Assembly: GCA_028877215.1 (NCBI GenBank) | Contig: JAPPFJ010000004.1 | Location: 62,001 to 126,000, forward strand | Direction of reading: 5' to 3' | DNA: 64,000 bases | Source of the DNA: Gemmatimonadota bacterium | GTDB lineage: Bacteria; Latescibacterota; UBA2968; GCA-2709665 | In this document: positions 16,193 through 26,400 of the stretch, in pieces | How positions within the stretch are numbered: the stretch's first letter is position 1 | How the letters are laid out: each line of letters starts with the position of its first letter | Program-made: the position numbers and the translations under genes | The notes under the pieces: model-generated | Seen by the model: only the letters and a program-made list of their open reading frames with translations | What the model was told of the DNA's origin: nothing | Database searches by the model: none

Positions 16193-17244
16193 ACGTCCCT
16201 CATCGTTGACATGGTGATTTCGCGGCCCTGCTTCAGCGACTCGTCGACGGCGGATGCCACCCGAACCACCGCCAGCCCGTCCCCCGGCGTGATCAGCGGC
16301 TCCCACAGGTCGCGAACCACGCCCGCGAAGTGACGGATCAGCGAGCGCGACATGCCTTCGGTCTGCCCGTGGACGTCCGGCGCGACGGATGTATCCGGAT
16401 ACGCGACGTCGGAGCCGCGGTAGACAGCAATACCGGTTTCGTACGGAAGCACCTCCACCGCACCGGTCGTGCCGCGTATGGTGAACAGCTGGTTCTGCGG
16501 CCGTCCTGACCGTGTCGGCGAACCCCATACGTTTTCGAGGACCGCGAGGGCGCCGCATTCGAAGGTCAGCACGACGACGATGAGATCCTGCCGGCGGCTC
16601 CCACCGGACCGGGCGTAGGCCCTGACCCGATCGACCGCGCTTCCGGACGCCCACAGCGCCAGATCGATGTCGTGGGGAAGCAACCAGTATGCCAGGGGAA
16701 AACGGCCGAGTACCCTGTCCGCGGCTTCGGGCTGCGATGTCCTGCGGCTGTACGTGTGGAGGATCTCGCCGATGTCCCCGCGGGCGACGGCCTGCCGCAT
16801 CGAGGCGAAACGGGGGTCGAAACGCAGGCTGTGACATACCATGAGATGCACGCCGGTCCGGCCCGCCTCGTGAACCATCCGGACCGCGTCTGAAGGAGAC
16901 GTCGCCATCGGCTTTTCCACCAGGACATGCTTCCCGGATTCCAGGCAGGCGCCAACCGGGGCGGCGTGCGCCCACTCCGACGTGGCAACGACGACCGCTT
17001 CAATCTGCGGGTGGTCGGCAAGCATGTCGCGGTAACGGGCGCCGGTATAGAACGGCACATCCAACGCCATCGCCACGTTTCGGGCGGTGACGTCCCCCTC
17101 GCCGCATACGGCCACCAGCCTCGTCAGTGCCGACTGATCTAGGATTCGGGCATAGAGCCCGCCCATTCTGCCGGGTCCGATTACAGCAGTGTCTACGGGT
17201 TGTACCGGTACTTCCACCATTGGATTCATTGGAGCGTTGTTCAT
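16189..17244 (-). CDS. Gfo/Idh/MocA family oxidoreductase 2
   Basis: Protein of about 351 aa, possibly inositol 2-dehydrogenase-like. Seen: Rossmann motif VIGPGRMGGLYARIL, the VVVATSEWAHA strand, the signature HVLVEKPMATSP with the catalytic-region Lys, and PHDIDLALW in the C-terminal domain. Candidate ATG starts at 17244 and a few codons further in; none has a strong Shine-Dalgarno, so the start is uncertain. First gene of a two-gene operon with the VOC protein. Divergent from the sugar dehydrogenase gene. Confidence 0.85.
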   Translation of the reverse strand: MNNAPMNPMVEVPVQPVDTAVIGPGRMGGLYARILDQSALTRLVAVCGEGDVTARNVAMALDVPFYTGARYRDMLADHPQIEAVVVATSEWAHAAPVGACLESGKHVLVEKPMATSPSDAVRMVHEAGRTGVHLMVCHSLRFDPRFASMRQAVARGDIGEILHTYSRRTSQPEAADRVLGRFPLAYWLLPHDIDLALWASGSAVDRVRAYARSGGSRRQDLIVVVLTFECGALAVLENVWGSPTRSGRPQNQLFTIRGTTGAVEVLPYETGIAVYRGSDVAYPDTSVAPDVHGQTEGMSRSLIRHFAGVVRDLWEPLITPGDGLAVVRVASAVDESLKQGREITMSTMRDV

Positions 17245-17313
17245 TCGTCGCGCGTTGTCAGCAAAACCCGCACATTCCCGCGAGCTTGCTTCGACGCGCA
17301 ATCAGGAGGTTTT

Positions 17314-18750
17314 ATGGCACGATTGCCGGCCGGCTACCTGTTGTACGCCCTGTCCGCCCTTTGCGGCCCGCTTCCCGCTGCCGGCGAACCATCGACGGAC
17401 GGCCGTGCACTTTATGGCCAGTATTGCGCGACCTGCCACGGGCAGAACCTGGAGGGCGTCACGGCGCCGAGTCTGATCGACGGCGTCTGGATTTACGGCG
17501 GACGCGGAAACATCGCCCGCAACATCATGTTCGGTATCGTCCAGCAGGGTATGCCGGCGTTCGGAGAAGCGCTCACGCGGACCCAGATCAACGCCATCTC
17601 CGCGTACATCCGGGCGGCCGAAAAAGCCGGCGGCGCCACAAAACCGCCCATCCCCGACACACTCGACACCTACGACTATCCCATCCGCGTCGAACGTTGG
17701 GTTGAGGGCCTCCGGCTCCCCTGGTCGATCGCGTTCCCGGACGCCGCCACGGCACTCATCACCGAGCGACCCGGGAGGCTTCGCGTGGTGAAGAACGGCG
17801 AACTGCAGCCCGATCCCGTCTCAGATACGCCAACCGTTCTGCACCAGGGGCAGGGCGGCCTCATGGACGCGGCCATCGATCCCGCCTATCGGGAAAACGG
17901 CTGGATCTACCTGTCTTACAGCCACGCGCTCAACGACACGGCCGGCAGCGACCGCCCGCCCGCAATGACGCGCCTTGTACGGGGGCGGCTGAAGAACAAC
18001 GCCTGGACCGATCAGCAGGTCATCTACGAAGCGCCGCACGAGACCTATGGCCGAACCCGCCACCATTACGGGTGCCGCATCGTTTTCGATCGTGAGGGGT
18101 ATCTCTATTTCCCCGTCGGGGACCGGGGAATTCCCCGGTACGCACAAGACCTGGGACACCCCGGCGGCAAAATCCATCGCATCCACCGGGACGGCCGGAT
18201 TCCCGACGACAACCCCTTCCTGGAACGGGAAGACGCGCTTCCTACCATCTACAGCTTTGGCCAGCGAAACCCGCAGGGCCTGGCCGTGCACCCGGTTACA
18301 GACGATTTATGGGAGAGCGAGCACGGACCGATGGGCGGCGATGAGATCAACCTGATCCGGGCCGGGATCAATTACGGATGGCCGACGATCTCCTATGGCC
18401 GAAACTACAACGGGACCCTCGTCTCGGAGTTCGAACGCAAGCCGGGCCTGGAACAGCCCGTCCTGTTCTGGCGGCCCTCCATCGCCGTCTGCGGCATCGA
18501 CTTCTATCGCGGCGCCCTCTTCCTCAGGTGGAAGAACCGGCTGCTCGTGGGCGCCCTCGCGTTTGAGGAGGTCCGTCTCCTCACAATTGAGAACGACCGC
18601 GTAATCTACCAGGAAACCATTCTCAAGAATGCCGGTCGCGTGCGCGACGTTGCAAGCGGACCCGACGGCGCCATCTACGTTGTTTTGAACAATCCAGGAA
18701 CCGTACTTCGCCTGACGCCGATCCGTCCTGACGACGCGGACGAGTTCTGA
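17314..18750 (+). CDS. Cytochrome c - soluble aldose/sorbosone dehydrogenase (PQQ-type) fusion
   Basis: Exported protein of 478 aa. Seen: a signal peptide (about residues 1-24), a c-type cytochrome domain with heme motif CATCH near residue 39 and a distal Met in QQGMPAFG, then a six-bladed propeller of the glucose/sorbosone dehydrogenase family from about residue 120 (LPWSIAFPD, FPVGDRGIPRYAQD, FGQRNPQGLAVHP, WESEHGPMGGDEIN). Oxidises sugars in the periplasm with PQQ and could hand electrons directly to the fused heme. Start ATG at 17314 has a perfect AGGAGG 5 nt upstream. Neighbouring Gfo/Idh/MocA and isomerase genes suggest a sugar pathway. Confidence 0.88.
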   Translation: MARLPAGYLLYALSALCGPLPAAGEPSTDGRALYGQYCATCHGQNLEGVTAPSLIDGVWIYGGRGNIARNIMFGIVQQGMPAFGEALTRTQINAISAYIRAAEKAGGATKPPIPDTLDTYDYPIRVERWVEGLRLPWSIAFPDAATALITERPGRLRVVKNGELQPDPVSDTPTVLHQGQGGLMDAAIDPAYRENGWIYLSYSHALNDTAGSDRPPAMTRLVRGRLKNNAWTDQQVIYEAPHETYGRTRHHYGCRIVFDREGYLYFPVGDRGIPRYAQDLGHPGGKIHRIHRDGRIPDDNPFLEREDALPTIYSFGQRNPQGLAVHPVTDDLWESEHGPMGGDEINLIRAGINYGWPTISYGRNYNGTLVSEFERKPGLEQPVLFWRPSIAVCGIDFYRGALFLRWKNRLLVGALAFEEVRLLTIENDRVIYQETILKNAGRVRDVASGPDGAIYVVLNNPGTVLRLTPIRPDDADEF

Positions 18751-18803
18751 TTCCGGCAGACATCACCGGAACCGATCGCCGTTCCCGCGGAAGCCCTCGC
18801 GTC

Positions 18804-19631
18804 TCAACCCTCGGCCAGACCCTCGAGAATGCCCTTCAGATAGCCGATGCTTCGTGCGGCGATCGTCTCCGGGTCCGGTTCGAAATCGAACACTTCAACC
18901 GATACATATCCGCTATAGCGCAATTCACTGAGCGTCTTCAGAATGGGGGCGAATCGAAGCTCCCCGAATCCGGGTCCCCGCAGATTGGGGTCGTTTACGT
19001 GAACGTGCCGCATCGCTTCTCCCGCCTGGACGATAACCTCGGAATGGGACCCGGCCTCCGTGGATGCCGCGCGACAGTCCACCATGGTCTGAAAATTCGG
19101 ATGTCCGACGGCCTGGACCAGCTTCAGCGCTTCGGCCACACCGGTCACGAAATTGGTCTCCTGATTCGTAAGCGGCTCGATGCAATAGGTAACGTCTCTC
19201 CGGGCCATCAGATCGGTACACCCGGCAAACAGTTCCACGGCGCGGGAAAAACAGTCGTCCGCGTTCCACCCCTCCTGGATGTTCCGCTGTTGGGGAGAGC
19301 CGTGAATCATCACGCGTCCCCCGAGGTCGCCGCAGAAATCGATCAGCGCCTTCACGTAATCCTGCGTGCGTTGCCGCACCCGGCCGTCCGGATGGTTGAT
19401 ATACAGACCCGCGGGCTTTACGAGCAGCCAGTGCAGCCCCACGATCTCCACCCCCGCCGCTTCCGCCGCCTGTCTGATGTCCCGTCGACGGCCCGATGAA
19501 ACGTCGTTGACGCTCTGCGCCAGGGTGAACGGCGCGATCTCCACCCCGTCGCATCCGATCCGCGCGGCATAGTCGAATACCCGCTCGATCTCCCAGCCTT
19601 CGAAAAACTCGTTGCAGACCGCAAGTTTCAT
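18804..19631 (-). CDS. Sugar phosphate isomerase/epimerase (xylose isomerase-like TIM barrel)
   Basis: TIM-barrel protein of 275 aa in the AP-endonuclease-2/IolE/IolI superfamily. Seen: AARIGCDGVEIAPF at the N-terminus, the metal-ligand Glu in CIEPLTNQETNFV, VDCRAAS, HVHVNDPN with His/Asp, and a late VSVEVFDF with Glu. Likely a metal-dependent isomerase or epimerase of a keto-sugar or inositol derivative. The substrate is not readable. Convergent with the sugar dehydrogenase fusion. Confidence 0.85.
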   Translation of the reverse strand: MKLAVCNEFFEGWEIERVFDYAARIGCDGVEIAPFTLAQSVNDVSSGRRRDIRQAAEAAGVEIVGLHWLLVKPAGLYINHPDGRVRQRTQDYVKALIDFCGDLGGRVMIHGSPQQRNIQEGWNADDCFSRAVELFAGCTDLMARRDVTYCIEPLTNQETNFVTGVAEALKLVQAVGHPNFQTMVDCRAASTEAGSHSEVIVQAGEAMRHVHVNDPNLRGPGFGELRFAPILKTLSELRYSGYVSVEVFDFEPDPETIAARSIGYLKGILEGLAEG

Positions 19632-19715
19632 AGCCGATACCTCCAGGGTTCGGGAACACGAACGGGGCGCCGCGGCCGGGCCGGATTCCGCAACAGTTCG
19701 GCGCTGACAAAATCC

Positions 19716-19744
19716 TTGACAGAAGGCCCGATATTCTCTAACAT
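19716..19744 (+). promoter_or_regulatory. Sigma-70-type promoter of the ABC ATPase
   Basis: TTGACA at 19716-19721, 17-bp spacer, TAACAT at 19739-19744; the ATPase start follows 49 nt later. Confidence 0.65.
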
Positions 19745-19792
19745 AATCGGGCTATCTTCAAATTCCAAGGAAAACGTACAGGAGAAGCCGTT

Positions 19793-20581
19793 ATGGCGTC
19801 GGCGCCCAATGCCCGATCCGCAGGTCCGGAGAATGAAGATCACATCATCGAGGTGCACGACGTCTGGAAAACCTATTCAATGGGAGACCAGGAAGTCCAC
19901 GCGCTTCGCGGCGTCTCCCTGGACGTCATACGGGGCGAGTACCTCTCGATTATGGGTCCCTCGGGCTCGGGCAAGACGACGCTTTTCAACATGGTCGGCG
20001 CCCTGGATCGCCCCTCCAGGGGTACGGTCGTCGTCAATGCGATTGAAATGGGCTCCCTGAGCCAGGCGCAGATCGCCTATCTCCGCTGTCACAATATCGG
20101 TTATATTTTCCAGAGCTTCAACCTGATCCCCGTGATGACCGCCCTGGAAAACGTCGCGCTTCCCATGGTTTTCTCGGGAATGAAAAAGTCGGAATACGAA
20201 GACAAGGCCGCTCACAAACTCACACAGGTGGGTCTGGGCGAACGCCTGAAGCACAACCCCTACGAACTCTCGGGAGGACAGCAGCAACGCGTGGCGATCG
20301 CCCGCGCCATCGCGAATGATCCGGACCTGGTACTGGCGGATGAGCCGACGGGCAACCTGGACCTCAAGACCGGCCAGGAAATCATCGAGTTGCTGCAGAG
20401 ACTCCAGTCCGACAGCGGCGTCACCATCGTCACCAACACGCACGACCACAAGATGCTGGTTGCATCCGACCGGGTCGTGGACCTGCGCGACGGACAGGTG
20501 GAACTGGTACGCAGGCGGGACGAAATCGACATTCAGGAGGGCCGGATCGAAGGGCTGGATATTGAAGAACTGAGCAACTGA
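19793..20581 (+). CDS. ABC transporter ATP-binding protein, LolD/MacB type
   Basis: ATPase of 262 aa. Seen: Walker A GPSGSGKTT near residue 58, Q-loop FQSFN, signature LSGGQQQR, Walker B LVLADEPTGNLD, and an H-loop His in TNTHDHK. The order and spacing are those of LolD/MacB/FtsE-type ATPases, which work with FtsX-fold permeases. The only FtsX-fold permease in the window is the M28-FtsX fusion at 23401, 3 kb downstream on the same strand; partnership is inference. The C-terminal 30 residues are acidic and extend past the usual end. A strong terminator follows. Confidence 0.92.
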   Translation: MASAPNARSAGPENEDHIIEVHDVWKTYSMGDQEVHALRGVSLDVIRGEYLSIMGPSGSGKTTLFNMVGALDRPSRGTVVVNAIEMGSLSQAQIAYLRCHNIGYIFQSFNLIPVMTALENVALPMVFSGMKKSEYEDKAAHKLTQVGLGERLKHNPYELSGGQQQRVAIARAIANDPDLVLADEPTGNLDLKTGQEIIELLQRLQSDSGVTIVTNTHDHKMLVASDRVVDLRDGQVELVRRRDEIDIQEGRIEGLDIEELSN

Positions 20582-20604
20582 TATTCTGCAGTTTGAATCA
20601 TAAA

Positions 20605-20635
20605 GAAGGCGTCCGTCGGGCCGACGGACGCCTTC
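20605..20635 (+). terminator. Terminator hairpin after the ABC ATPase
   Basis: Perfect 15-bp stem (GAAGGCGTCCGTCGG and its complement) with a one-nucleotide loop and a short T/A-rich 3' tail. It may also serve the opposite small gene. Confidence 0.75.
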
Positions 20636-20687
20636 TCATATATATCACCCTGGATTCCAGAAGCGATTCTTGCAGCCGGTCAGGGAG

Positions 20688-20879
20688 TCATTCCGCGGTC
20701 CGATCGACCGCCGGCCCGTAAAGAAGGTCGTAGTACCCGTTCTGCTCGAGTCTACGGATCATTTCGCGAATAATGGCGGTGTCCACGCGAAACATCCCGG
20801 CAATCTCTTCGTGTGTCCGTCCATCCTGTACCAGTTCAATCAGACGGTCGCGACTGACTATGAGTTCGGGAACGGCCAT
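20688..20879 (-). CDS. Small HTH-type protein (63 aa)
   Basis: Short frame with an ATG at 20879 and GGAG upstream. The protein has a helix-turn-helix look: RDRLIELVQDGRTHEEIAGM, then a recognition-helix-like VDTAIIREMIRRLEQ. It lies 105 nt downstream of tRNA-Phe on the same strand and may share its transcript. A longer frame through the tRNA is not credible. It does not match a family I can name; sequence-specific regulation is inference. Confidence 0.5.
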   Translation of the reverse strand: MAVPELIVSRDRLIELVQDGRTHEEIAGMFRVDTAIIREMIRRLEQNGYYDLLYGPAVDRTAE

Positions 20880-20983
20880 CGTCTCGCTCCGGCGCCGGTG
20901 AGGCGTTTCGTTTCCAGGCCGAACCGGCGACCCGCGGTTCGAAGGCAGGTGTAAGTTCGGTCGGACGATCTTACGAAAACAAA

Positions 20984-21059
<76 letters not shown>

Positions 21060-21298
21060 TCCATTCCACGGGAGATTGCATCGTTCCCGGGTGCGCGACA
21101 AAGGCGGAAATCTAACAAAACCACCCGCGGATGTCAAGGCAGTTACATCTAATCGCGGGTGGATGGACATGACCGCGTGATCCGGACAATCAGGAGGAAT
21201 TGAATCTGCACCAGTGCCTGCCCGGTTTCACGTCATATCGAGGCGCAACGCCCGCTTTCGCATGAACATGCCCACCCTCTTCCTCCAAACGCCGAACC

Positions 21299-23305
21299 AT
21301 GGCCAGCCCTGAACGAACAGCGGAACCCATCGAAACGGAAACAGCCTTCGCGAAATCGGCGAGCGGCGTCACGGTCCGATCCGTGGTTTCCGGCCTGGTT
21401 CTGGTCCTCGGTCTCGACGCTCTGGCGATCCACCTCAGGTACGTGGTGTACGGCTCGCTGATGACGTACAGCCACGTACCGATGGCCATGCTCATCGTGT
21501 TCACGCTGATGATCATGGCAGGCGCGCTCATCGCGCGGTTTTCCCGGTGGAAGCTTTCACCCGCTGAATGGCACACCATTCTGGCCATGGGCATCGTCGG
21601 CGCCGCTGTACCCGGCTTCGGTCTGAGCGGATATCTGCTTGGGTACATCGCAACCCCGTACTATTTCGCGACCGAAGTCAACGAATGGCATATCTACCTT
21701 CATCCTTATGTCAATCCGTGGCTGATCCCTTCAGACGAAAACAAGGCGGTCACCTGGTTCTTCGAAGGCGCTCCCAAAGGCGCGCAGATCCCATGGGATG
21801 CCTGGGTGCTTCCGCTGATGTGGTGGACCACGTTCATCGTCGCGGCATTCGTGGTCCTCGGCTGCGTGGCCGTCGTCTTTCGCAGACAGTGGGTACAGAA
21901 CGAACGACTGGCATTTCCGGCGATGGCGCCCCTGATTCACATGGCGGAAGAACCCGGCAGTGGAAGATTCGCACTCCCTGATTTCACGAAAAACTACCTG
22001 TTCTGGATCGGCTTCGGGCTGGCCTTCGGAATGATCGCCTGGAACTGCATCAACTATTTCCTGCCCGGTTTTCCGAGGTTTCCGGTCTATCGCGGCAGGT
22101 GGCTCTGGCTCGACCGCCAGCATCCGCCCGGGTATTTCTTCATTGGTCTGTTCACCATCTTCTTTTCCTATTTCGCCAGTCTCGACGTTCTGTTCAGCAT
22201 CTGGTTCTTCGACCTGCTGTTCATCGTCGAAGGCGGCTGGCTGCACCGCCGGGGGTTCACGGCCATATCGCCGTATTATTACCGCGGCGTCTATTACTGG
22301 CAGACCAAGGGCGCGTTTGCCATGCTGGCCGCCTCGGTCTTCTGGGTAGGCAGACGCCACATCAGGGATGTATTCCGCAAGGCCTGGAACAGGGACCATC
22401 CGATGGAAGACCGTGACGAACCGCTCTCCTGCCGTACGGCTGTTATCGCCATGCTCGCGGGTCTTGCCTTCATGTGGCTCTGGCTCTGGCGAATCGGTAT
22501 GGATCCGCTCCTGGCGGCCCTGCTCCTCCCGGCAGTCATCCTGACCTATGTCGGCCTGGCCAAGATTCTCGCGGAGACCGGCATGCCCTACACCAATGTA
22601 CCCGCCGGTCCGTGGGGTCTCGTGCAGCCCTTCCTCGGTGGATCGGCCGTCAACGAAAGCACACGGGTCGCCCTCCGGTTCGCGTCCAGGATCACCTCCC
22701 ACTTCAAAGGGCTCTTCCTGCCCGCGCTCGCACACGCGGGGCGCGTTGCGGAGGGCGTGCGGGGCGACCGCCGACGTCTCATGTATGCCGTTGTCCTTGC
22801 CTTTCTGGTAAGTTGGATCGCGAGCGTGCTGCTCACGATCCAGCTGGGATACCGGGACGGCGCGTACAATTTCAATTCGTGGGAAATCGTGCGCGCGGGG
22901 CCCAAACACTTCGATGGCACCGCCACTTCCGTCAAGAACTTCCTTACAAAGCCACCCGATCCCCCCGTCTACCGGGAACATCCGGACTACGTGGCGTTCT
23001 TCGGCCTGGGCGGCCTGGCCACGCTTCTGTTGATCTTCCTTCGGCATCGCTTCGTCTGGTGGCCGCTGCATCCCGTCGGACTGGCCATATCCGGTTCGTA
23101 CCTTGCCCGGCGAACCAGTCTGACCATATTAATGGCCTGGCTGGTCAAGCTGGTCATGCTGAAGATGGGCGGACCATCCGTTTACAGGAAATCGCGTCCA
23201 TTGTTCATCGGCCTGCTCGCCGGCTATATACTCGGCGTCGCACTCTCGGCCTTTATCGACGTCCTCTGGTTCCCGGAGCGGGGCCACAGCGTGCATCGCT
23301 TCTGA
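21299..23305 (+). CDS. Large polytopic membrane protein, possibly OPT-like (DUF6785-type), 1
   Basis: Protein of 668 aa with about 12-14 hydrophobic helices; no catalytic motif seen. The sequence organisation (a YPFxxV-free variant with long loops, FFEGAPKGAQIPWDAWVLPL near residue 155, PAMAPLIHMAEE near 205, and GMPYTNVPAGPWG near 430) resembles the uncharacterised membrane proteins annotated DUF6785 or 'peptide transporter' in Poribacteria-like genomes, distantly like oligopeptide (OPT) transporters. That relation is from memory and uncertain. A second, related protein lies at 28068, the two flanking the M28-FtsX fusion. No clear Shine-Dalgarno at the ATG. Confidence 0.7.
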   Translation: MASPERTAEPIETETAFAKSASGVTVRSVVSGLVLVLGLDALAIHLRYVVYGSLMTYSHVPMAMLIVFTLMIMAGALIARFSRWKLSPAEWHTILAMGIVGAAVPGFGLSGYLLGYIATPYYFATEVNEWHIYLHPYVNPWLIPSDENKAVTWFFEGAPKGAQIPWDAWVLPLMWWTTFIVAAFVVLGCVAVVFRRQWVQNERLAFPAMAPLIHMAEEPGSGRFALPDFTKNYLFWIGFGLAFGMIAWNCINYFLPGFPRFPVYRGRWLWLDRQHPPGYFFIGLFTIFFSYFASLDVLFSIWFFDLLFIVEGGWLHRRGFTAISPYYYRGVYYWQTKGAFAMLAASVFWVGRRHIRDVFRKAWNRDHPMEDRDEPLSCRTAVIAMLAGLAFMWLWLWRIGMDPLLAALLLPAVILTYVGLAKILAETGMPYTNVPAGPWGLVQPFLGGSAVNESTRVALRFASRITSHFKGLFLPALAHAGRVAEGVRGDRRRLMYAVVLAFLVSWIASVLLTIQLGYRDGAYNFNSWEIVRAGPKHFDGTATSVKNFLTKPPDPPVYREHPDYVAFFGLGGLATLLLIFLRHRFVWWPLHPVGLAISGSYLARRTSLTILMAWLVKLVMLKMGGPSVYRKSRPLFIGLLAGYILGVALSAFIDVLWFPERGHSVHRF

Positions 23306-23400
23306 TCGGAAGCCGCCCTGGTTCGTTCAACGGCAGGGGTCGCAACCATGACACCCTTGACGTTACACGGATCCGCCGGAACGGTCATCGGAATATCTCA

Positions 23401-26400
23401 ATGAAAAACACGCGACACATCGGACTGGCACTTACGCTCGTATTCGCCGCCGCGGCCTTCACCGGTCTGGCCGTGGGGCCGGAACGCGTCAACCCATACC
23501 TTGCCGCCATGCTTGGGCTGAAAGCGCCCGTTTCCACGCCGCCCGCGTCTGTTCCGGAAGCGAGCGCCACTTCGGTTCGCGTGCTCGATACCGTATCGGA
23601 CGCCAGCGTGAAAACGCACGTTTCCCGCTTTACGGAGCACCGGTCACGAGTTCCCGGATACCCCGGACACGCGGCCGCCGCCGAGTACATCCGGCGCAAT
23701 TTCGAAAACGCCGGTCTCAAGGACGTCCGCGCCGAGCCGTTCGACGTCACCTCGCCCGTCGATCAGGGCGGCAGCCTGACGCTTTTGCGGGACAATGTCA
23801 CGTTTCCCATCCACGCGGTCTGGCCGAACCTCGTCAAGACCTCCACCCTGCCGCGGGAAGGGGTCCGCACGCGATTGATCTACGGCGCAACCGGGGAATT
23901 CGCCGACTTCAACGGTCACGCGCTCGAGGGGGTGGCCGTTCTCATGGATTTCAATACCCGGAACAACTGGCTGAACGCGGCCACGCTGGGGGCGGAACAG
24001 ATCATCTTCATCGAACCGGATTCAACTTTCTATACCGAAGCCGAGCAGAAATTCCTGCAGGTGCCCAACAGTGTTGAACGATTCTGGATCGATAAAGAGT
24101 CGGGGCAGGCTCTGAAGACATTGCTCGAACAACGCGGCGAACTTGAAATCGAACTGCGTGCCAGAATGGAGTGGGAGAAACACACCGCCCACAATATCCT
24201 GGGCTTCCTTCCGGGCTCGGATCCGATCCTGAAGGAACAGATCGTCGTGATCAACGCGTACTACGACGCCATGTCCGTCGTCCCGGCACTGGCCCCCGGC
24301 GCCGAGATGGCCAGCGGTGCCGTCGCCCTGCTGGAACTGGTCAATTATTTCAAGCGATATCCCCCGGGGCGCACGGTACTCTTTCTGGCCACTTCGGCCC
24401 ACCACCTGGGCTTTCGCGGCATCTGCGATTTTCTGGGCCGCCACGCCAGAAAGGAAAGGCATTTCGCGGCCCTGATGACCGACCCCATCGACATTCGACT
24501 CTTCATCGGCCTGGACCTGTCGAGCCAGACCGCTCAAATAGGCGTCTGGAACAGCACGCGCAACTTCTACTACAACCGGTTCTTCACACCCTTCGGAAAG
24601 AAATTCGTCCGCATCTCGCAGGCGATCGCACCCGCCTTCGGCCTCGACCCCGAACTGGCGCTGCTGGACGGCATCAATCCCACGGGCGGAATGACCTGGG
24701 ATATGTTCATCCCCGGCGCGAACCTGAAGACCGACGGCGAAGTCGTTCTCGAAGCCGGCACGCTCGCCCTGTCTCTGGTCACGCTGAACGATGCCCGCTT
24801 CCGGGTCGATACGCCCCTGGACAGACCGGAAGGGGTAAACTTCGATAATCTCGCAAAACAGGTCCGCCTGATCACGGGTGTGCTCGACATTGCCCTGAAC
24901 GACCCAACGCTCATCCCTGACTATCGACTCAATCCCGACGACAGGATGCGAGGCCTGAAGGGATTCGTACGTACCTTTCCCAGGCGCAGCATCGTACCCG
25001 ACCGGCCCAAGGCGGGCGCCATCGCCGCGCTCAGGATGGGCATCGACAAATCGGTCAAGGGCGTCCGGCGCATCTATTACGACCTTGCCGACGAAAACGG
25101 TGAATTCTTCATGCCGGGAATCGCCGAACGCCGCGTCTCCGTCAGCGCCTACTTTCAGGATCCGGAGACCGGTGAGATTACATACGCGCCAAACTACGGG
25201 CAGCAGGCGCGGATCTACCGCGGCGACTTCGACATGGACTGGTGGATCTCCAAGAGAAATATCATCCTCTTTCCCTGTATCGCCACCGACTTCTACGATA
25301 CGGTCGATCCGCGTTTCCTCACCAAGCTCTCCCAGATCAGCGTCTACGGAAGCGGCAACGTCACGCCGCAGGAATACGGGTACGCGATCGGCTTCGGTCC
25401 GACGGAACCCGTGGGCACCCTGTTCACGCGTCCTGGCGAGAGGATCAAGGTCGCCATGAGGGCCGGCGGCGTCGCGGCGGGCTCCGGCGACATCGGCATC
25501 CGCTTCCTGCTGCTGAATGCGACGAGCGCCGAGAGTGAAGAAATCGCCAGGGGCAAGGGTTACCCCACGCTCACCCACGGGTCGTTTGCACGCACCTCCT
25601 TTCTTGCCGCGCGTGACATGTGGACCCTGAACGAAGCCCGAAAGCAGGAGATGCAGAAATACGCCATCGAAAACCAGCGGCTGAACCAGCTGCACGGCCG
25701 GGCCCGCCTCCACCTGGACATGGCCGAAGCCGCGATGTCCCAAAGTCGCTGGGACGTTTTCATGAAACATACCCGCGCGGCCCTCGGCATCGAGTCCCGC
25801 GCCTATCCGGACGTCAAGGACACGCAGAACGACGTGGTGCGCGGCGTTGTCTTTTTCATGGCCCTGGTCATCCCGTGCGCGTTCTTCGCCGAACGACTCA
25901 TCTTCACCGCCGTGGATATCCGGCGACAGATCGCGGGATTTATCGGTATTTTCGTCCTCATCTGGCTCTTTCTTTCAAACGTGCATCCGGCGTTCGAGAT
26001 CTCCAATCCCGTGGTCGTGCTGCTTGCCTTCGTCATTCTGGCGCTGGCGGTGTTCGTGATTTCGCTTGTCTTCACCCGATTCAACGAAACCATGCGCAGG
26101 ATACGGGTCCCGGACGTGCTTCTGCATGAGACCGACGTCGGGCGAGTCTCCGCCTCGCTGGCCGCTTTTCAGCTCGGTATCGCAAACATGAAACGCCGCA
26201 AATTGCGCACGGCGCTTACGTTCGCCACGCTCCTGCTCCTCACGTTTACGGTCCTCTCGTTTACGTCCATCAAAACGGCTCTCGAATTTCGCCGGATTCC
26301 CATAGGCACCGAGGGTCCGTACCCCGGTATGCTCATCCGCAGCAAGTTCTGGGGCCCGCTGGAAGACGTCGTCTACGATTACGCCGTCACGCACTTCGGT

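Noticed and set aside
21731-23071. 446-codon minus-strand frame over polytopic protein 1
   Set aside because: Antisense to a protein with clear membrane helices.
24022-25770. 582-codon open frame antisense to the M28-FtsX gene
   Set aside because: Antisense shadow; no start context, and composition like other shadows.
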